A stretch of DNA of 64,000 bases, from assembly GCA_037951165.1 (NCBI GenBank), contig JBBDHG010000004.1:3172001-3236000 (forward strand), written 5' to 3'. Each line of letters opens with the position of its first letter. Within the stretch, counting starts at the first letter, position 1. A program made the position numbers and the translations under genes. Below, one piece after another: positions 41,701 through 54,600 of this stretch. Origin of the DNA: Lophius americanus. Its lineage: Eukaryota > Chordata > Actinopteri > Lophiiformes > Lophiidae. The notes under the pieces were generated by a model, which searched no databases, was not told the DNA's origin, and was given only the letters and a program-made list of their open reading frames with translations.

Positions 41701-43870
41701 TAAATTGTCACTTTTACAATTTTACCATAAAAACTACAGGACAGCACATGATTGATGACATTAAATATTGGTTTTATTCCAATCATAGTATGCTCCCTGT
41801 TGTCTCTCCGGCTTACTAAAACTAAAATATTGTTAATGCTACTTTTAAGATCTGTGCTTTTCATTTTTATGACCACTGCAAATGTCTGCAGTGAAATAGT
41901 CTGATTCATGACTAGAATATCACTAAAGAAAAATTCAATTGTTCGACTCTTATTTATTTCTGGATATATTCTTCATCTGTCTTTGCAGGTTCTCAGTGAA
42001 CAGAAGGATATTTGTGGTTGGGTTTGGTCTCTATGGTTCTATACACGGACCCACAGACTACCAAGTTAACATACAGGTAAGGTTCAGAAGTTTGTCTGGT
42101 TTTATTACAGCGATTGGTTTCCGACCTGTTTGATCGGCTTGGGTCGGACTGGGGTCTTTGTGTACTGAAAAAAAAGTAAATTAATTTTAAATATTATATA
42201 TACTGTGCAAGCATTAATTACATTTAAGTTAAACACCAGCTATGAGTGTTATTGTTTAGATGACCCTATATGGCATCAGGGTAATCATGTAAGAGCAAGG
42301 GGATCTACTTACTCATGTTAACCCACCATTTGCAAAAGGGATATGGCTTTTTCTTGAACTGTAGGCAGTTTGTTAATAGTTTTATTGAACCATTTCCTTT
42401 AGTTTCTGTAAAGTTAACCTTAAAGATACATGCTTCATTGTTCCCCTGGGATCACTTCTTTTCTGAATTATATTTCCTTGAGTTGGTATTGGTATTTATG
42501 ATCACAAATTTGAGTAACACTATTATAAAGTAATATTGTTAAGCCTTTCACAATTATTAAATAATCAGCTTTTCATAATTATTTGAGATAATGACAATTG
42601 TTTTGCATAAACAATATAATTGCTTCTAATTTTATAAGAACAACAGGATGAAACAGAAATTCAACATTTCCATCGCAGCTTTCAAATTGTTTTTAATAGT
42701 TTGTGATGTGCTTGTTAATTGCATCTGGTTGCGCTTATTCTGCTGTGAATGGATAATTAAATTAGCTTTTAGCGCAATTTGCTACACGGTTTATCTCTTG
42801 AACAAAATCTTCTATCAGCACCTATTGACATGAACTGCTAAACAACAGGACAGGGTTAGGGCTAAGGTTAGGGTTGATTTGGGCTAAGATTGAATATAAG
42901 CCAAAAGAAATTTCCAGGAGGTCATTTATATTAATTTGCTGCTAAAAAGTACTGCATGTCTGAAAAAATAAACTGTTTGGGTCTACAGACCAACCATTCA
43001 CAGAATATGGACAGGCCACAGGTCCATTCAGTAATTGCGTGTTACTGAAGCTTCTCAGATTTAAGTCTAATTTAACTGACAGTGCCAATATTTGGCCCCA
43101 ACTCAAATTGTGTATTAGTATTAAACTTATACAATGATGGAATAAAGTGAGCAGAAGAAGACAACTGTGCTGTTTATTATACTGAATTGGACGGAGTTTA
43201 TTTATCAGCGTTCATTATTGACAACCTTGTGCATCTTTGTTTAGTTCAGGTTGTGTTTGTCCAGAGATAATTAATAGTTGGGCAGAATTTTGTTGATCAT
43301 GCAAAGCTTTACATTACAATTATATCGCGTAACATTTTTTTTGTTTTATTTGTCTCTAAATACAGATCATTCACACGGACAGTAACACGGTGCTGGGCCA
43401 GAATGATACCGGCTTCAGCTGTGATGGGTCAGCCAACACTTTCAGAGTCATGTTCAAAGAACCAGTGGAGATACTACCCAATGTTAATTACACTGTCTGT
43501 GCTACACTGAAGGTTTGTCAGATGTTGATTGTGGTACCAGATAAGATAAACATGTAGTTGTTCAGGAAATTAATATTTATATAAAATATCAAAGTGGTTT
43601 ACAGATTTCGAAACAGTTTGAAAATCAAAACATATTCAATTTACTGTAGCAGAACAGTTATCTTGTCTCCCCTTAAGCAGTTCATCACAATCTCTTTTTA
43701 TCTCGCAGGGCCCAGACTCTCATTATGGCACCAAAGGAATGCGAAAGGTAACCCATGAGTCATCAACCACTGGCACAAAGACGTGTTTCACCTTCTGCTA
43801 CGCATCAGGCAACAACAATGGCACTTCTGTAGAGGACGGACAGATTCCTGAGGTCATCTTCTACACATAG
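38701..43870 (+). CDS. btbd2: BTB/POZ domain-containing protein 2, complete
   Basis: Nine coding exons: 38701-39221, 39327-39446, 40110-40266, 40417-40522, 40614-40811, 40964-41156, 41989-42076, 43366-43512 and 43709-43870 (1,692 nt, 563 residues plus stop). Junction phases all agree. The first ~140 residues are an Ala/Gly/Pro-rich disordered stretch. Then come a BTB domain (about 144-255, FLFNNEVLSDVHFLVG), a BACK domain (about 265-375, LFDEPQLASLCLENIDKNT) and a PHR domain (about 388-563, RRIFVVGFGLYGSIHGPTDY), ending FYT. BTBD2 is a cytoplasmic protein linked to topoisomerase I bodies and probably to Cullin-3 ligases. The start MAAGD..S resembles mammalian BTBD2, and ATG follows a good context (CAAGATGG). 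From the PHR to the stop it is almost identical to human BTBD2. BTBD1 is the closest alternative but has a different N-terminus. Confidence 0.94.
39705..39910. repeat. transposon-derived repeat fragment in btbd2 intron 2
   Basis: ACTTTGGTAGTTTTATTGAT, then TTAGTTTTCTAAAGGTTCAA and TTTTGATGATCCCATAGAG, is related to a segment at 56270-56460 in eef2 intron 1. These are two diverged copies of one repeat. Confidence 0.5.
40896..40922. repeat. (AC)n microsatellite
   Basis: A short AC tract in the 152-bp intron between btbd2 exons 5 and 6, close to the acceptor. Confidence 0.9.
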
Positions 43871-44755
43871 TCGCCTTCGACACAGCATTGATCTTCCATG
43901 AAATGTGACTTTATTGCACCAGCGCGGGGTTTACACCTCAGCAGCTGTGCCAGGGGAGTGATTTCTGTCATCGTAATGTTCCCTCCATATAGTGCACTAC
44001 TGTTGACCATATGGGTGGTCAAATAACCATAAAGCGATGTAGATCACTACATGGAGGGTAGCTGCTCTTTAGAGATGTTGTCTCTCTCTTTTTCAGCGGC
44101 TTCCTTTATACTGATGCTAGCCTTCGAATCAGACATGACTGTAAAAGACTTCTGGAGAAAGGGATTGAGGATCCTCTCAGATCATTAGCAGTATCAATGT
44201 CGCCGCTGTGGATTGATGAAATCAGGCTCCACACTGAATTCTACGTAAGATGTAAAATACCCCTTCCTTTACTCAGCCGCATTAATGCAAAGCAGAGTCG
44301 CAACTGTATGAATGTACAGTTTGAGATTTGCCAAGACAAGTTCCTCTTCACTGTTGAGTACAGAACAGCGTCATCTGTAACTTCCATAAACTTGTAGATC
44401 TAATACACTTCATGAACTCTTGACATATATGAACCAAACTTCATATTAACCCTAGTAACATTATGAGCGATCTTCAGGTTTCTACATTAAGTACAATCTG
44501 TGATATCTTATGTCCTTGCTTGGAATTTGCCCATACCCAAGATGCATTGCACTTGTCGGCCTCGCATATGTTCATTTTGCTGTTCAATGGATGCACATTA
44601 ATTCTTCAGATGTTTCCTTCTAGGTTTGTTTTAAAAAAGTGTGAATGAAAGAGCTTCTTGATGCGGAAGTCAATGGATTGTATATTAAAGGGGCATTTAT
44701 TAACATATATGTAACTTGAAATAACTATTGATTAAAGAGTGAGGAAATGTTTATT
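43871..44755 (+). other. btbd2: probable btbd2 3' UTR
   Basis: Sequence downstream of the btbd2 stop codon without a sustained frame. Candidate ATTAAA polyadenylation signals occur at 44684-44689 and 44731-44736. The second is followed by a T-rich tract near 44760. Confidence 0.55.
44731..44736 (+). terminator. btbd2: candidate btbd2 polyadenylation signal ATTAAA
   Basis: A common AATAAA variant about 860 bp past the stop codon, followed by a GT/T-rich region (TTTATTGGCGCTTTTTTCTT). Confidence 0.45.
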
Positions 44756-45059
44756 GGCGCTTTTTTCTTCGGAACGAAACCAAACCAGGATTGACACTAA
44801 GCTTCCTCGCAGCAAACTAGTTTCACGTGGATACATGTATATGACTGTACATTAAATCCAAGGCTGGCCTCAACTCAGACAATTGTTAACTATTATCACA
44901 TTGTTATAGACAGTAATTACATACAGGCCTGACTGCATTGGTCCGTCGATAGCTCTACCTACCGAGTTACAGCCACCACATCTTGACCCTTCATACCAAC
45001 TCGCATCTAGAAATATCAGTAATCCCCATGTTGGGGACTTTGCAATTGATATAGCAAGA

Positions 45060-45985
45060 ATATTAATGAGGGGGGGCTGAGTGAATGGTCTGGTGCTGAG
45101 GTACGGCTGTGTGTCATCGGCGAAAAAGTTGAAACTGAGACGGTGTTGGCGGATGACCTAGCCAAGGGTGAACATGTAGATGGTGAAGAGAGAGGGTCCG
45201 AGAAGAGAACCTTGAGTCACGCCTTGGTTAACCGGGGCTGGAGGGGATCTGGAGTTGCTGATGGTGACAGACTGTTTCATGTTGCAGAGGTATAATTAAA
45301 ACCTTCCAGTGAGGCCAAGGTGGTGAGATAGGCGGTTGTGGAGGATGGTATGGGAGAAGGTATCGAAGGCTGCAGAGAGGTCGAGGAGAATGAGTATGTT
45401 GATGTTGACGGAATCGGCTGCGGTAAGAAGATCGTTCATGGTTTTGATAGGGACGATCTCTGTGCTAGGATATATTCTGAATCCAGATTGAAGGGGTTCG
45501 TAGAACCCATGCTAGGCAGTAGGAGTAGTAGTAGTAGGCTTCCAGGGGAGTGAGCAGTGTCCTGTTGAGGGGCATTAGGGCAGGGGTGGGCAATGAGATG
45601 TATTGTGTCCTGGTTTTTGAGAGAGCTTCCTTGTAGACTCTCATGTGGTCTTTGAAGGCCTCCAGGTGGACGGTGAGGCCCGTTCTTTTATGGAGTCGTT
45701 CCAGCTGACGGCCAGAGGCCTTCTTGAGCGTAGTCCTCCGTTGTACTAGGGCAGTGGTCGGGTGTATGAACACAAGGACTGAGGACCTTGTAACAAGCTG
45801 AGTGATGTTGAAACAGTCCAAAAGTGACAGAAATTCAGCATCGAATGTGCAGCTGGTTGGGTCCACATGGATATTAAAATCACCGAGTAGGAGTGTGGAT
45901 GGAGACCTGGAGCAAACAGAGATAAGTATCTCAGATAGACACCAATAATCAAAGTGAAAAACTGAAATCACAGACTGATCCAACT
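45060..45985 (-). mobile_element. decayed non-LTR retrotransposon (LINE) fragment
   Basis: On the minus strand the endonuclease motif LLLGDFNIHVD is seen near 45890. It is followed by an RT core with NINILILLDLSAAFDTFSHT (near 45390), a QGSLLGP..FTIYM-like motif and FFADDTQPYL near 45110. The fragment is interrupted by stops and frameshifts and both ends are missing. This is an L2/Rex-like LINE relic in the spacer between btbd2 and eef2. Confidence 0.75.
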
Positions 45986-46770
45986 CAAGTGAATTTCATC
46001 ACAACAACTCATAATGTGACCCGAGAGTGTGTTTTACCCCCCCTGAGTTTCATTCTGGTACCTAACAGTACTTAGGGTACAACTGGCTAGTCCTTGGAGG
46101 TCTGTGAGACCATCCAAGGCTCTATCTCCCCAGACCATCACTGATCCACCACCAAACTGGTCCTACTGGATGATGATGCAGCAGCATTACGTTCTCCACA
46201 GCATCTCCAGACTCTGCCATGCCTGTCACATGACCTCAGTTTGAACCTGCTCTCATCTGTGAAAAGAACGGAGCACCAATGGAGAACCTGTCAAATATAC
46301 TGTTCTATGGTGAACACGAATTGAGCTCCACAATGCTGGGCTATGAGCACAGGTCCCAGTAGAGGACTTCGGGCCCTCATGCCACCCTCAGGTAGTCTGT
46401 TACTGACTGTTTTGTGAGAAACCACACACACTAGCCCACTGGAGGTCATTTTGTCGGGATCCGTCAGTGCACCAAATGTTCCTCCTCATACTGAGGAGCA
46501 TATATCTGGCTGCTCGGTTGTTCTCCTTCTACGGACCTTTCCAGCTCTCCTCATGTAAAAGCCTGTCTCCTGGCATCTCCTCCATTTTCCATTCCGTTTT
46601 TGGGGGTCATGCTTTTGCCTCTCCATTGCACCTGTTGTCACTTTCATTTGAAACCAAAACAGGTGAAACTGATTCACAACCGCTTGGACAGATTGATATC
46701 CCTGAAGTTTAACTGGCTTGGTGTCATACTGCGATGATTAAGTGTTCCGTTCATTTTTTTGAGCAGTGTA
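45986..46770. mobile_element. DNA-transposon relic with GAGCAGTGTA-type end (copy 1)
   Basis: The 3' terminus reads GTTCCGTTCATTTTTTTGAG then CAGTGTA. The interior has CATCACTGATCCACCACCAA, then ACGTTCTCCACAGCATCTCC and CATGCCTGTCACATGACCTC. This layout belongs to a frequent fish DNA transposon whose ends read CTGCTCAAAAAAATAAAGGG; I take it as IS630/Tc1-mariner type. A related copy lies at 62190-62860. Confidence 0.6.
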
Positions 46771-46784
46771 TAAAATGTATACAC

Positions 46785-46999
46785 ATATTCATATATATAT
46801 ATAAATATATATTTTTAATATATATATATTTCTCTCTCTCTCTCTCTCTATAGGCGAGTATATATATATATATATATATATATATAACATAAAAAAACAT
46901 TGGTAATAATTGTGTATTTTTGACAAAGCGTTAAAAGTACTTTATGTATGTATATATTTATATATTTATATATATATATATATATATATTTAGATATAC

Positions 47000-47065
<66 letters not shown>
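46785..47065. repeat. long (TA)n microsatellite, interrupted
   Basis: TA/AT dinucleotide blocks with a short CT tract (about 46830-46850) and a unique stretch at 46886-46950. Such tracts are unstable and assembly-prone. Confidence 0.95.
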
Positions 47066-47068
<3 letters not shown>

Positions 47069-47955
47069 GTTCCAACAGCAATAAAAGCAATTAGTTTTGT
47101 TGCTCAAATATTATGTTATTGGTTGCCAACACCTGCGGAGACAAACCCGTAGTGGTTGGATTAAAGGCTCTGGACTCACAACAAAAATTCTCTTTTCGCC
47201 CAGATTTGCTTTTAAAATAGCTTTGGCATTATCTTTGAAACCGTTTTTCAGCCATTACAATGTAAAAGTGATCTGCTATTCTTAATAGCTGTTCTTTTGT
47301 GCACTTTTCTAAGAACTCCTCAGACGGAGCCTTAAGATTTTCAGCTACATCTGGCGTAGCAGTCACAATAATTGAACTCTCTCCAATAAACAAAAATGGA
47401 GCTCAAGGGCACACAGAGTCTTCTTTACTAGACTTCAAATCTAAAGGTACGATGGACAAACACATCCTTTTTACATATGCCTGCGTACCTGAAACTCATC
47501 TGAAATCCGGAGTGTTTTCGTACATCACAAACCACCTTGTCAAATTTGCTGATAAACACATGTAGAACACAATCCTTTTTATGAGTTTTTAGTTATAATG
47601 TTCTTTATAATCATGTTTTTCCAAAGGGGTGTTTCCCACTGCATCCCTGCTTACGAGTCAGTTTTGAGGATGAACTTTTTGATACCTCATCATGACCATG
47701 TTACCTGTTAACCTGCTTAACTTGTGGATCTTTAAACACATATGTTTATAGAGTGTTTGTTTATACAACTTATCTTGTCTTTTGGTGCTCTTGTCACAAT
47801 TTGTTTGAAATGTGTTGGTGGCATCAAAATTATACTAAGCCTATGAGACAATTGAAGAGGAAAGAACATTTTGGATACATTGTTTTAGTAAATTTTTCTA
47901 TTAACGCTTTGTCAAAAGTACACAATTATTACCAATGTTTTTTTTTATTTATGTA
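46886..47955. other. unassigned unit bounded by about 45-bp inverted repeats
   Basis: The sequence at about 46893-46937 (AACATTGGTAATAATTGTGT, then TTTTGACAAAGCGTTAA) recurs inverted at about 47902-47945, nearly identical. The enclosed ~1 kb includes part of the TA tract and a frame at 47299-47565 (88 codons, GTG first codon, no ATG at its start). I do not recognise that peptide. The layout suggests a small DNA transposon with terminal inverted repeats, but the family is unknown. Confidence 0.45.
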
Positions 47956-48270
47956 TGCACAGGATCAAGGATTTAAGGAGGATGTAGGAAGACACTATTG
48001 GTTGGAGGCTTGATTACGTAAGAATAATATTCCTGCTCTCAGTCTATGTGCTATAATAAGATAATTTGGATTATTCAGCATACAGTTTCAACTGTGGTAT
48101 CAAGAATATGACTCACTGACACAAAGCAGAAAAAGCTATGGCTGTTGACAAATGTTCACAAAAAACCCCGACAGAATTTGAGGAGTAACATTGTTATTGA
48201 GTTGTATATGAGATGAATGTTTCTATTAAATACATCAACTGAACAAAGGACCAATCCAGAGGTTTTGACT
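47956..48270. other. spacer, nothing recognised
   Basis: AT-rich sequence between the inverted-repeat unit and the eef2 transcript end. No feature can be supported. Confidence 0.4.
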
Positions 48271-48281
48271 GAAGTCAACAC

Positions 48282-48287
48282 TTTATT
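48282..48287 (-). terminator. eef2: eef2 polyadenylation signal AATAAA
   Basis: AATAAA on the minus strand 386 bp past the eef2 stop codon. The implied 3' UTR is of moderate length, usual for a translation factor. Confidence 0.6.
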
Positions 48288-48672
48288 GTTGTTTCCATGG
48301 TTTTTTCTGGCCATGACCCATTTTGATAGGCTATGCAATATAGCAGCAGTATCACAGTGCAGTGTACAGTCCCGTCCTGACAGAGGAGGTGGGGGGTGGA
48401 TGATGTGAAGGAATAGAAGAAACAGATGATACAACTGCTTTGATTAAATTTCCCCCCAAACCCTTGCCATAGGTACTTGGTGTACTGTAGCGGTGCAATG
48501 AAAAAAGCATAGTTGCTTTCACTTGCCTACAACAAAAGTTTCACTTTTGTTTCTTCTCTGGACTCACAGTCCAAAAAATTTGTGCAAAGTTATATTTAAG
48601 CCTGTGCAAACATTTTAAAGTGCCCACGGTGTAAGGTTTAGAGATTGATTTGGTATTATCCAGGGTCAGTGT

Positions 48673-51600
48673 TTACAGTTTGTCCAAGTAGTTGTCGAGG
48701 ACAGGTATACCCTCTTTCAGACCTTTGCGTTTCCTTATTTCAGCAACAACCAGGCAGTGTTTGGAAGCGGGGTCATGTGGGTCTCCCTGGAGGATCTGCC
48801 AGTGGTCAAACACACACTGAGGAAAGGCCTGGCCTCCAGTGTTGCTTCGCAGGTCAGCTGTGAACCCTGGAGGGAAAAAAAAATTCTGATTCTGATGTAT
48901 CTCAATGGAGTTACTGGACATATTTTCAACTTTTCGCCACGAAATGCTTAAGTCATCCATTTAGAATGTGAATAACTTGAGGTGTGGACTGATATTCAGC
49001 AATTATATATTAAAAGGACCGATATCGATCCTCCTTTACAGACACTGATCTAAATTACTTGCCATGATCAAATGAATAAATAAAGCAATTTGTTTAAAGA
49101 CCAAAAAATATTAATAAGATTTATGTACAAATTAACCCCAGAACTCACCAAAAGACTCGTTTACAGGGAGGTAAGCTCTCACCACAAACATGGGAGTGCC
49201 TATTACTTGGGATTCATCAAACACGTGGCCTCGTTTCCTGTTCAACACACCATAGATCCCACCGACCACCTGTTCCGGGCACTGCACAGATGAGAACAAT
49301 CATTAAGAGGAAACCGGCCTCAGAGGTTTAGAAACATTATACTGATGATAATAAAATCTGAATATGTTACAGTTTTAAAAGTATTTTCTTAAGCACATAA
49401 AACCTTTGTGGATCTGACATTTTTTTTCAATAAAACTCCTGGCATTTTATTCTTCTGTTATTGATAATCTTCCTTTTTCTAGTAGGTTTTAAGTGTCTTA
49501 AATTTCACGATTCACAGTCTTGTTTTGATCTATACACAGACATGTATGTCTCCATACACACCTGTATCTCCACCAGGTATATAGGTTCCATAAGTCGGGG
49601 CTGAGCGGTGAGCTGGCACGCGTACAGGACCCTACGAGCTGTAGGAATAATCTGTCCTCCGCCGCGGTGTATGGCGTCTGCATGCAGTGTTACGTCATGA
49701 ATGTCAAAGCGAACTGAACGCATGTTCTCCTCACACAGAGCACCCTGCAGGATGAAAACTGAAGGCTAATTATTAGGAACATATAAAGACATGAATGGGT
49801 ATCGCAGAGAGCTACTCATTTGAAATAATTTCGAAGCTATAATGGATGCCCACCTCTTTCGTTGCCCACTGGAAGCCGGCCACCACGCTGTCTTTGATCT
49901 CATTAAGGTACTGAACCCCCTTTGTCATGTCTATCAGCAGGTTGGCTCCATTTCCGTCTGGGCCAAAGCACCAGATCTTCCTGGCTTCTGTCACCTCCCA
50001 CTCATACTTGTCGGCAAGGTAACGAGCACGAGCCTTGAGTTCCTGTCGAGCGGTGACATCTCCCTTCTCGATGTCTTCAGCCAGTCCGTCGGGAAAGGGC
50101 CGGCACTTCATGAAGAGACGATTGTGCTTGTTGGGGGACTTGGACAGACACATCTGGTCTGACTCTTCCAACACTGTCTCTCTGTAAGACACAACTGGGT
50201 CTGATTTCTGGAATGAGATGTGAATAAAAAATGGGGAAAAAATTTGTTTAAAAAATGTTTTGCAGTGAATATCCAACAATCAATATAAATCCTTACGTCA
50301 TTATTCCTTTTTCATTTAGGTTTGTGTGATATACTTGCCCTGGTTATAGCCAGCATATTATAGAAAAACCTGTGCCTCTGTTCTTCACCTTCAGTGGAAT
50401 GCACGCGTGGTCCTCCTCCAGGTCCTTCAGGCAGATCTCCAGGTGTAACTCCCCAGCTCCGGCAATGATGTGCTCCCCGGACTCCTCGATGATGCACTGC
50501 ACCATAGGGTCAGACTTAGCCAGACGCTTCAGGCCTTCTACCAGCTTGGGCAGGTCAGCAGGGTTCTTAGCCTCCACAGCAACTCTGACCACCGGGCTGA
50601 CACTGAACTTCATCACCCTCATGTTGTGGGCCTGTGGAAGGAACAAACTATTTCTCTTGCAAACCGAAGCAATAACTCTTTAAATAACATTGACACTGCG
50701 ATGCACCAGTGATTGAAATACAGAAAAAAGAAATACACAACTTGTTCAAATGTGGTGATGGTCCCAGTCTTAACCAGGAACTGGTCTACTCCAACAAGAC
50801 CGACGATGTTGCCACAGGGGACGTCTTCAATTGGTTCCACATACCGACCCATCATCAGAATGGTCCTGGATGGAGGGAAAGCAGCTCATGATTAAAAATG
50901 AGTAGAATCATTCATTTAAAATCCATGTTATATGTCCTGTTATGTAAGGCATATTACTAGTTTGCATACAAACATGCTCACCTCTGGATAGGCTTAATGT
51001 AAAGGTCCTCCTTCTTGCCAGGGGTGAAGTTTGGACCCATGATTCGCACTTTCAAGCCAGTCGACACACATCCAGAGAACACCCGGCCGAAGGCGTAGAA
51101 ACGACCCTTGTCAGTGGTTGGGACCATCTTGGAAATGTACATCATCAGAGGCGCTTTGGGATCACAGTTCTTGATACCTAAGAAGACAACACAGTCTGGT
51201 AGTAACTAGCTATAGCCACGATTTAACTTCAATCAATCAATCAATTTGGCATATATTTATTATTAAACTTCACAATCACGAGGCTCCACTTGGAATTAGG
51301 GTAAAACTGTGTGGTAATTTGAAAATCTCCCACTGACCCATGGCAGCCTCATCATCTCCAGGCCCCTCATAAAGCAGCTCACAGCGGTATTTTTGTGCGG
51401 TGACGGGAGAGGGCAGGTGGATGGTGATCATCTGGAGGAGAGCCTCTCCGGCGGGCAGCCAGCGACGCATGACAGCTTTAAGCAGAGGCTTCCCCTCTTT
51501 CACTTTGTCCTCCGCATCTAGTTTAACATCCAGCTTTTCAATCAGCTTGGCCGTCTCTTCCTTCTTGAAATTCATGATGGAATCAAACACCTGAGAGGAA

Positions 51601-54600
51601 AGGAAACAAAAACAATTCAAACTCCATTCATTTTAAAAAACCTTTATGTGTACAATTCTATGTGGTCTTTAATACACATGAATTATATTGGTGGAAACGG
51701 TCTGCCCTCTAAAGTTTTGCACAACTACTGTCTACCATACTCTGTTTCTTGGTGCAAACACTAGAAAGTCTAAATGCCAGAAAAGTTAAAATCCTTTCTA
51801 CATGCAGTCCTACAGTTTGATGATCATCAGAAAAATCATGTTCCGGACCACAATTGTCAGTTTAATGCAACTTTTATGCCTTTTTTTGTTAGTTCACCTT
51901 GAAGATGGGGTCCAGAACGAGCTGGCAAAAGGTACGGGGAAGCTTCTGTCCATCTGGACTGGTGGCACTCTTACTGAATTTGCCGGTAGCTGGGTCAAAA
52001 TATCTGCAAAGATAAATTATTGCATAATATCATGGCACTGAAATGTATACTTAAGACTTATAATCTTATATTGCTTGTGTGATATACGACAGGTTAGTTT
52101 GTGCAAGAACGTTTTTGTGGTGATTTTGCGGCAGTAATGGTGGGTGTGGTGTGTGAGCAGCCTTGTTAGGTCTATTCTATATTATCTGACGTTTTTCTTG
52201 TCTGGATAGGGCATCGTGTTTACCTCTCTCCCCACAATTTCTTCATGATGTCCTCCACTTTCTTGCACCTCTCTGCTGGTCCCAGCTGAGCATGTCCTTT
52301 TGTGAACTTAGCCACATACATCTCAGCAAACTGCTTCAGCGTAAAAGCCCAACCATGGAGGCCAGAGCCAAAGCCGACTGTACCAATAACAGGGTCAATC
52401 TGAGGGGAAAACATTCATCCAGTCGTTTTAGCATCTCTCTGTGTCTGATTGGTGTCTAATCATCAGCCTCACCATGATATTCCCCATGGGTCCACCGTCA
52501 TCCTCTCCATAGGTGGAGATAATGACATTAACGTTCTCTACGATTCGCTGAAAGGTCTGGAAGAGCTCATCTGTCTCCAGCTGCAACTCGAGCAGGGCCC
52601 GGTCCATCTTGTTCATCATCAGAACTGGCTTGATGCGCTCAGCGATGGCCTGACGCAGCACAGTCTCCGTCTGCACACACACACCTGCCAGAGGAAATGG
52701 AACGGTTAGCCTGAGTGAAAGGCGAGAATGTGAATGTGAGTGTGGAGTAGAGAAGCGAGGGAGTGATCTATTACCTGAGACACAGTCCACCACCACCAGT
52801 GCGCCATCAGTTACCCTGAGGGCAGCAGTGACCTCAGAGGAAAAGTCTACGTGACCCGGAGAATCGATGAGGTTGATGAGGAAGCCGTTTCCATCTTTAC
52901 TCTGTTTAATAAACGCCAGGTCGTTTTCGCCGAGTTCGTAGTACATAGAGATAGCTCTGAATAGCAGAGAGGAAACATGACAAGGCTGGGACATGTAAAC
53001 TGTACATCTACCACTAACACTTCACTAGTAAAATAAATCTGTATTAAAACATTCATGGATGAAAAATCATCACGATACTGAATTCCAATGAGCTCAACAT
53101 TCCAGGAACCTCAATGCTGTAAATACCTCCGGTTAAGACTTACTCTATGTGAAACGTTATAATAAAAGTTTTGCAATGTGAATCAATATGAGTTCTGACG
53201 CATTTACTATAATTAGACAAATGACTCTAAAAAATGGGACTGTCTAGAATTGGGGTCAAATGTGAGTTATTTTTAAAAAATGATTTGTTGAGGTATATTT
53301 TAACTGAATAAGAAAAGAAAAAAAAGCTCCCCTTATTGACTAAAATATGAACTTTTAGAGAAAAGTAGGAAATATACAATCTCCTGGAATTGAATCATAT
53401 GCACCAAATCCAGAACCCAGTTGTTGCTTGCACTGAGATCTATGTTGGTATAAAATTTGAAAATTATACATGAAATAGCATTTGGGATAATGATTCTATA
53501 ATATTCTTGACTTCCATTGAGAGATTTCTCCTGCTGCTGTTTCATCTTAAGTTTTTGTTGGTTCTGGTCAGTTGAAAAAAATGCAGTGCAATTTCCATGC
53601 AGAATATGGAAACCGAAGATTAAAGTCTGATGACAATCATGGGATTTATAGAATCAATCGGTTTATTTCAGAGAACTTGTCTTCACCCATATCCTTTAAT
53701 TATTTCTTCATGAGTATTTACTGCGATGGATAAACACTCAAGTTTTCAAAACTTTTTATGTTTTGCACACAATAAAACACTGAGCTGTTTCTAGCCACAC
53801 TTCGCTGCACCACATACGTTGATTTGATGGTGATGCAGCGCTCCTGCTCGTCTTTACGTGTGTCTGTGAAGCGGGTCTCTCCGGCACGAGACGAAGCAAT
53901 GATCCCCGCTCTGGACACCAGCGAGTCGGTCAGGGTGGACTTCCCATGATCCACATGGGCAATCACAGACATGTTCCTTATGTTGGACTTCTTGTCCATG
54001 ATGGCGCGGATCTGATCCACTGTGAAGTTCACCTGGTGGAGGGGTTAAAGTGCAGGGGAGATCCTTGTCATCAGTTACAACTGGCACAGATTCATTTTAT
54101 TTTTCACTTGCATCTATTAACAGAAGTCCCCCATATTAGAACTAATTTCTAGTAGAATTATAAAGATAATGCCATGTTGTAAACTGTATCAATCAGGAGG
54201 GAAGGGTTTGAACACTGCATGAAGAACTTACCCCCTGCTTTCTAACGAAGCAACACATCAAAAATTATGAAGTCACTACTCATGTTGCAGCTGAATGAGC
54301 CAAGCCGCATTATTTCACAATAATAATCCTGCCATTCTGTTTTAATCAGCATTGGTTAATTTGTTTGTCCGTCTCTTAGCAAGCTAACAAAGAAACACTG
54401 AAGATTTTCATTTAACTTGATGGTGGAGTTGGGAATATGGCAAGCAAGAATCCATTACATTTTGGGATCGATCAGAGAAAAGGGGTAGATGCAGGATTTT
54501 TAAAATTCCTTTAACATTGTCAAAGAGGGCTTTTCTCTCATTTCATTCTATTACACATTAACTACTTGACAGATTTTGCTGCTACTTGAGAGCTTAGTTA

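Noticed and set aside
42850..42885. Telomere-like TTAGGG words
   Set aside because: Only a few imperfect units (also near 22430); too short to call an interstitial telomere.
46848..47090. 80-codon minus-strand frame of Ile-Tyr repeats
   Set aside because: Pure translation of the TA microsatellite.
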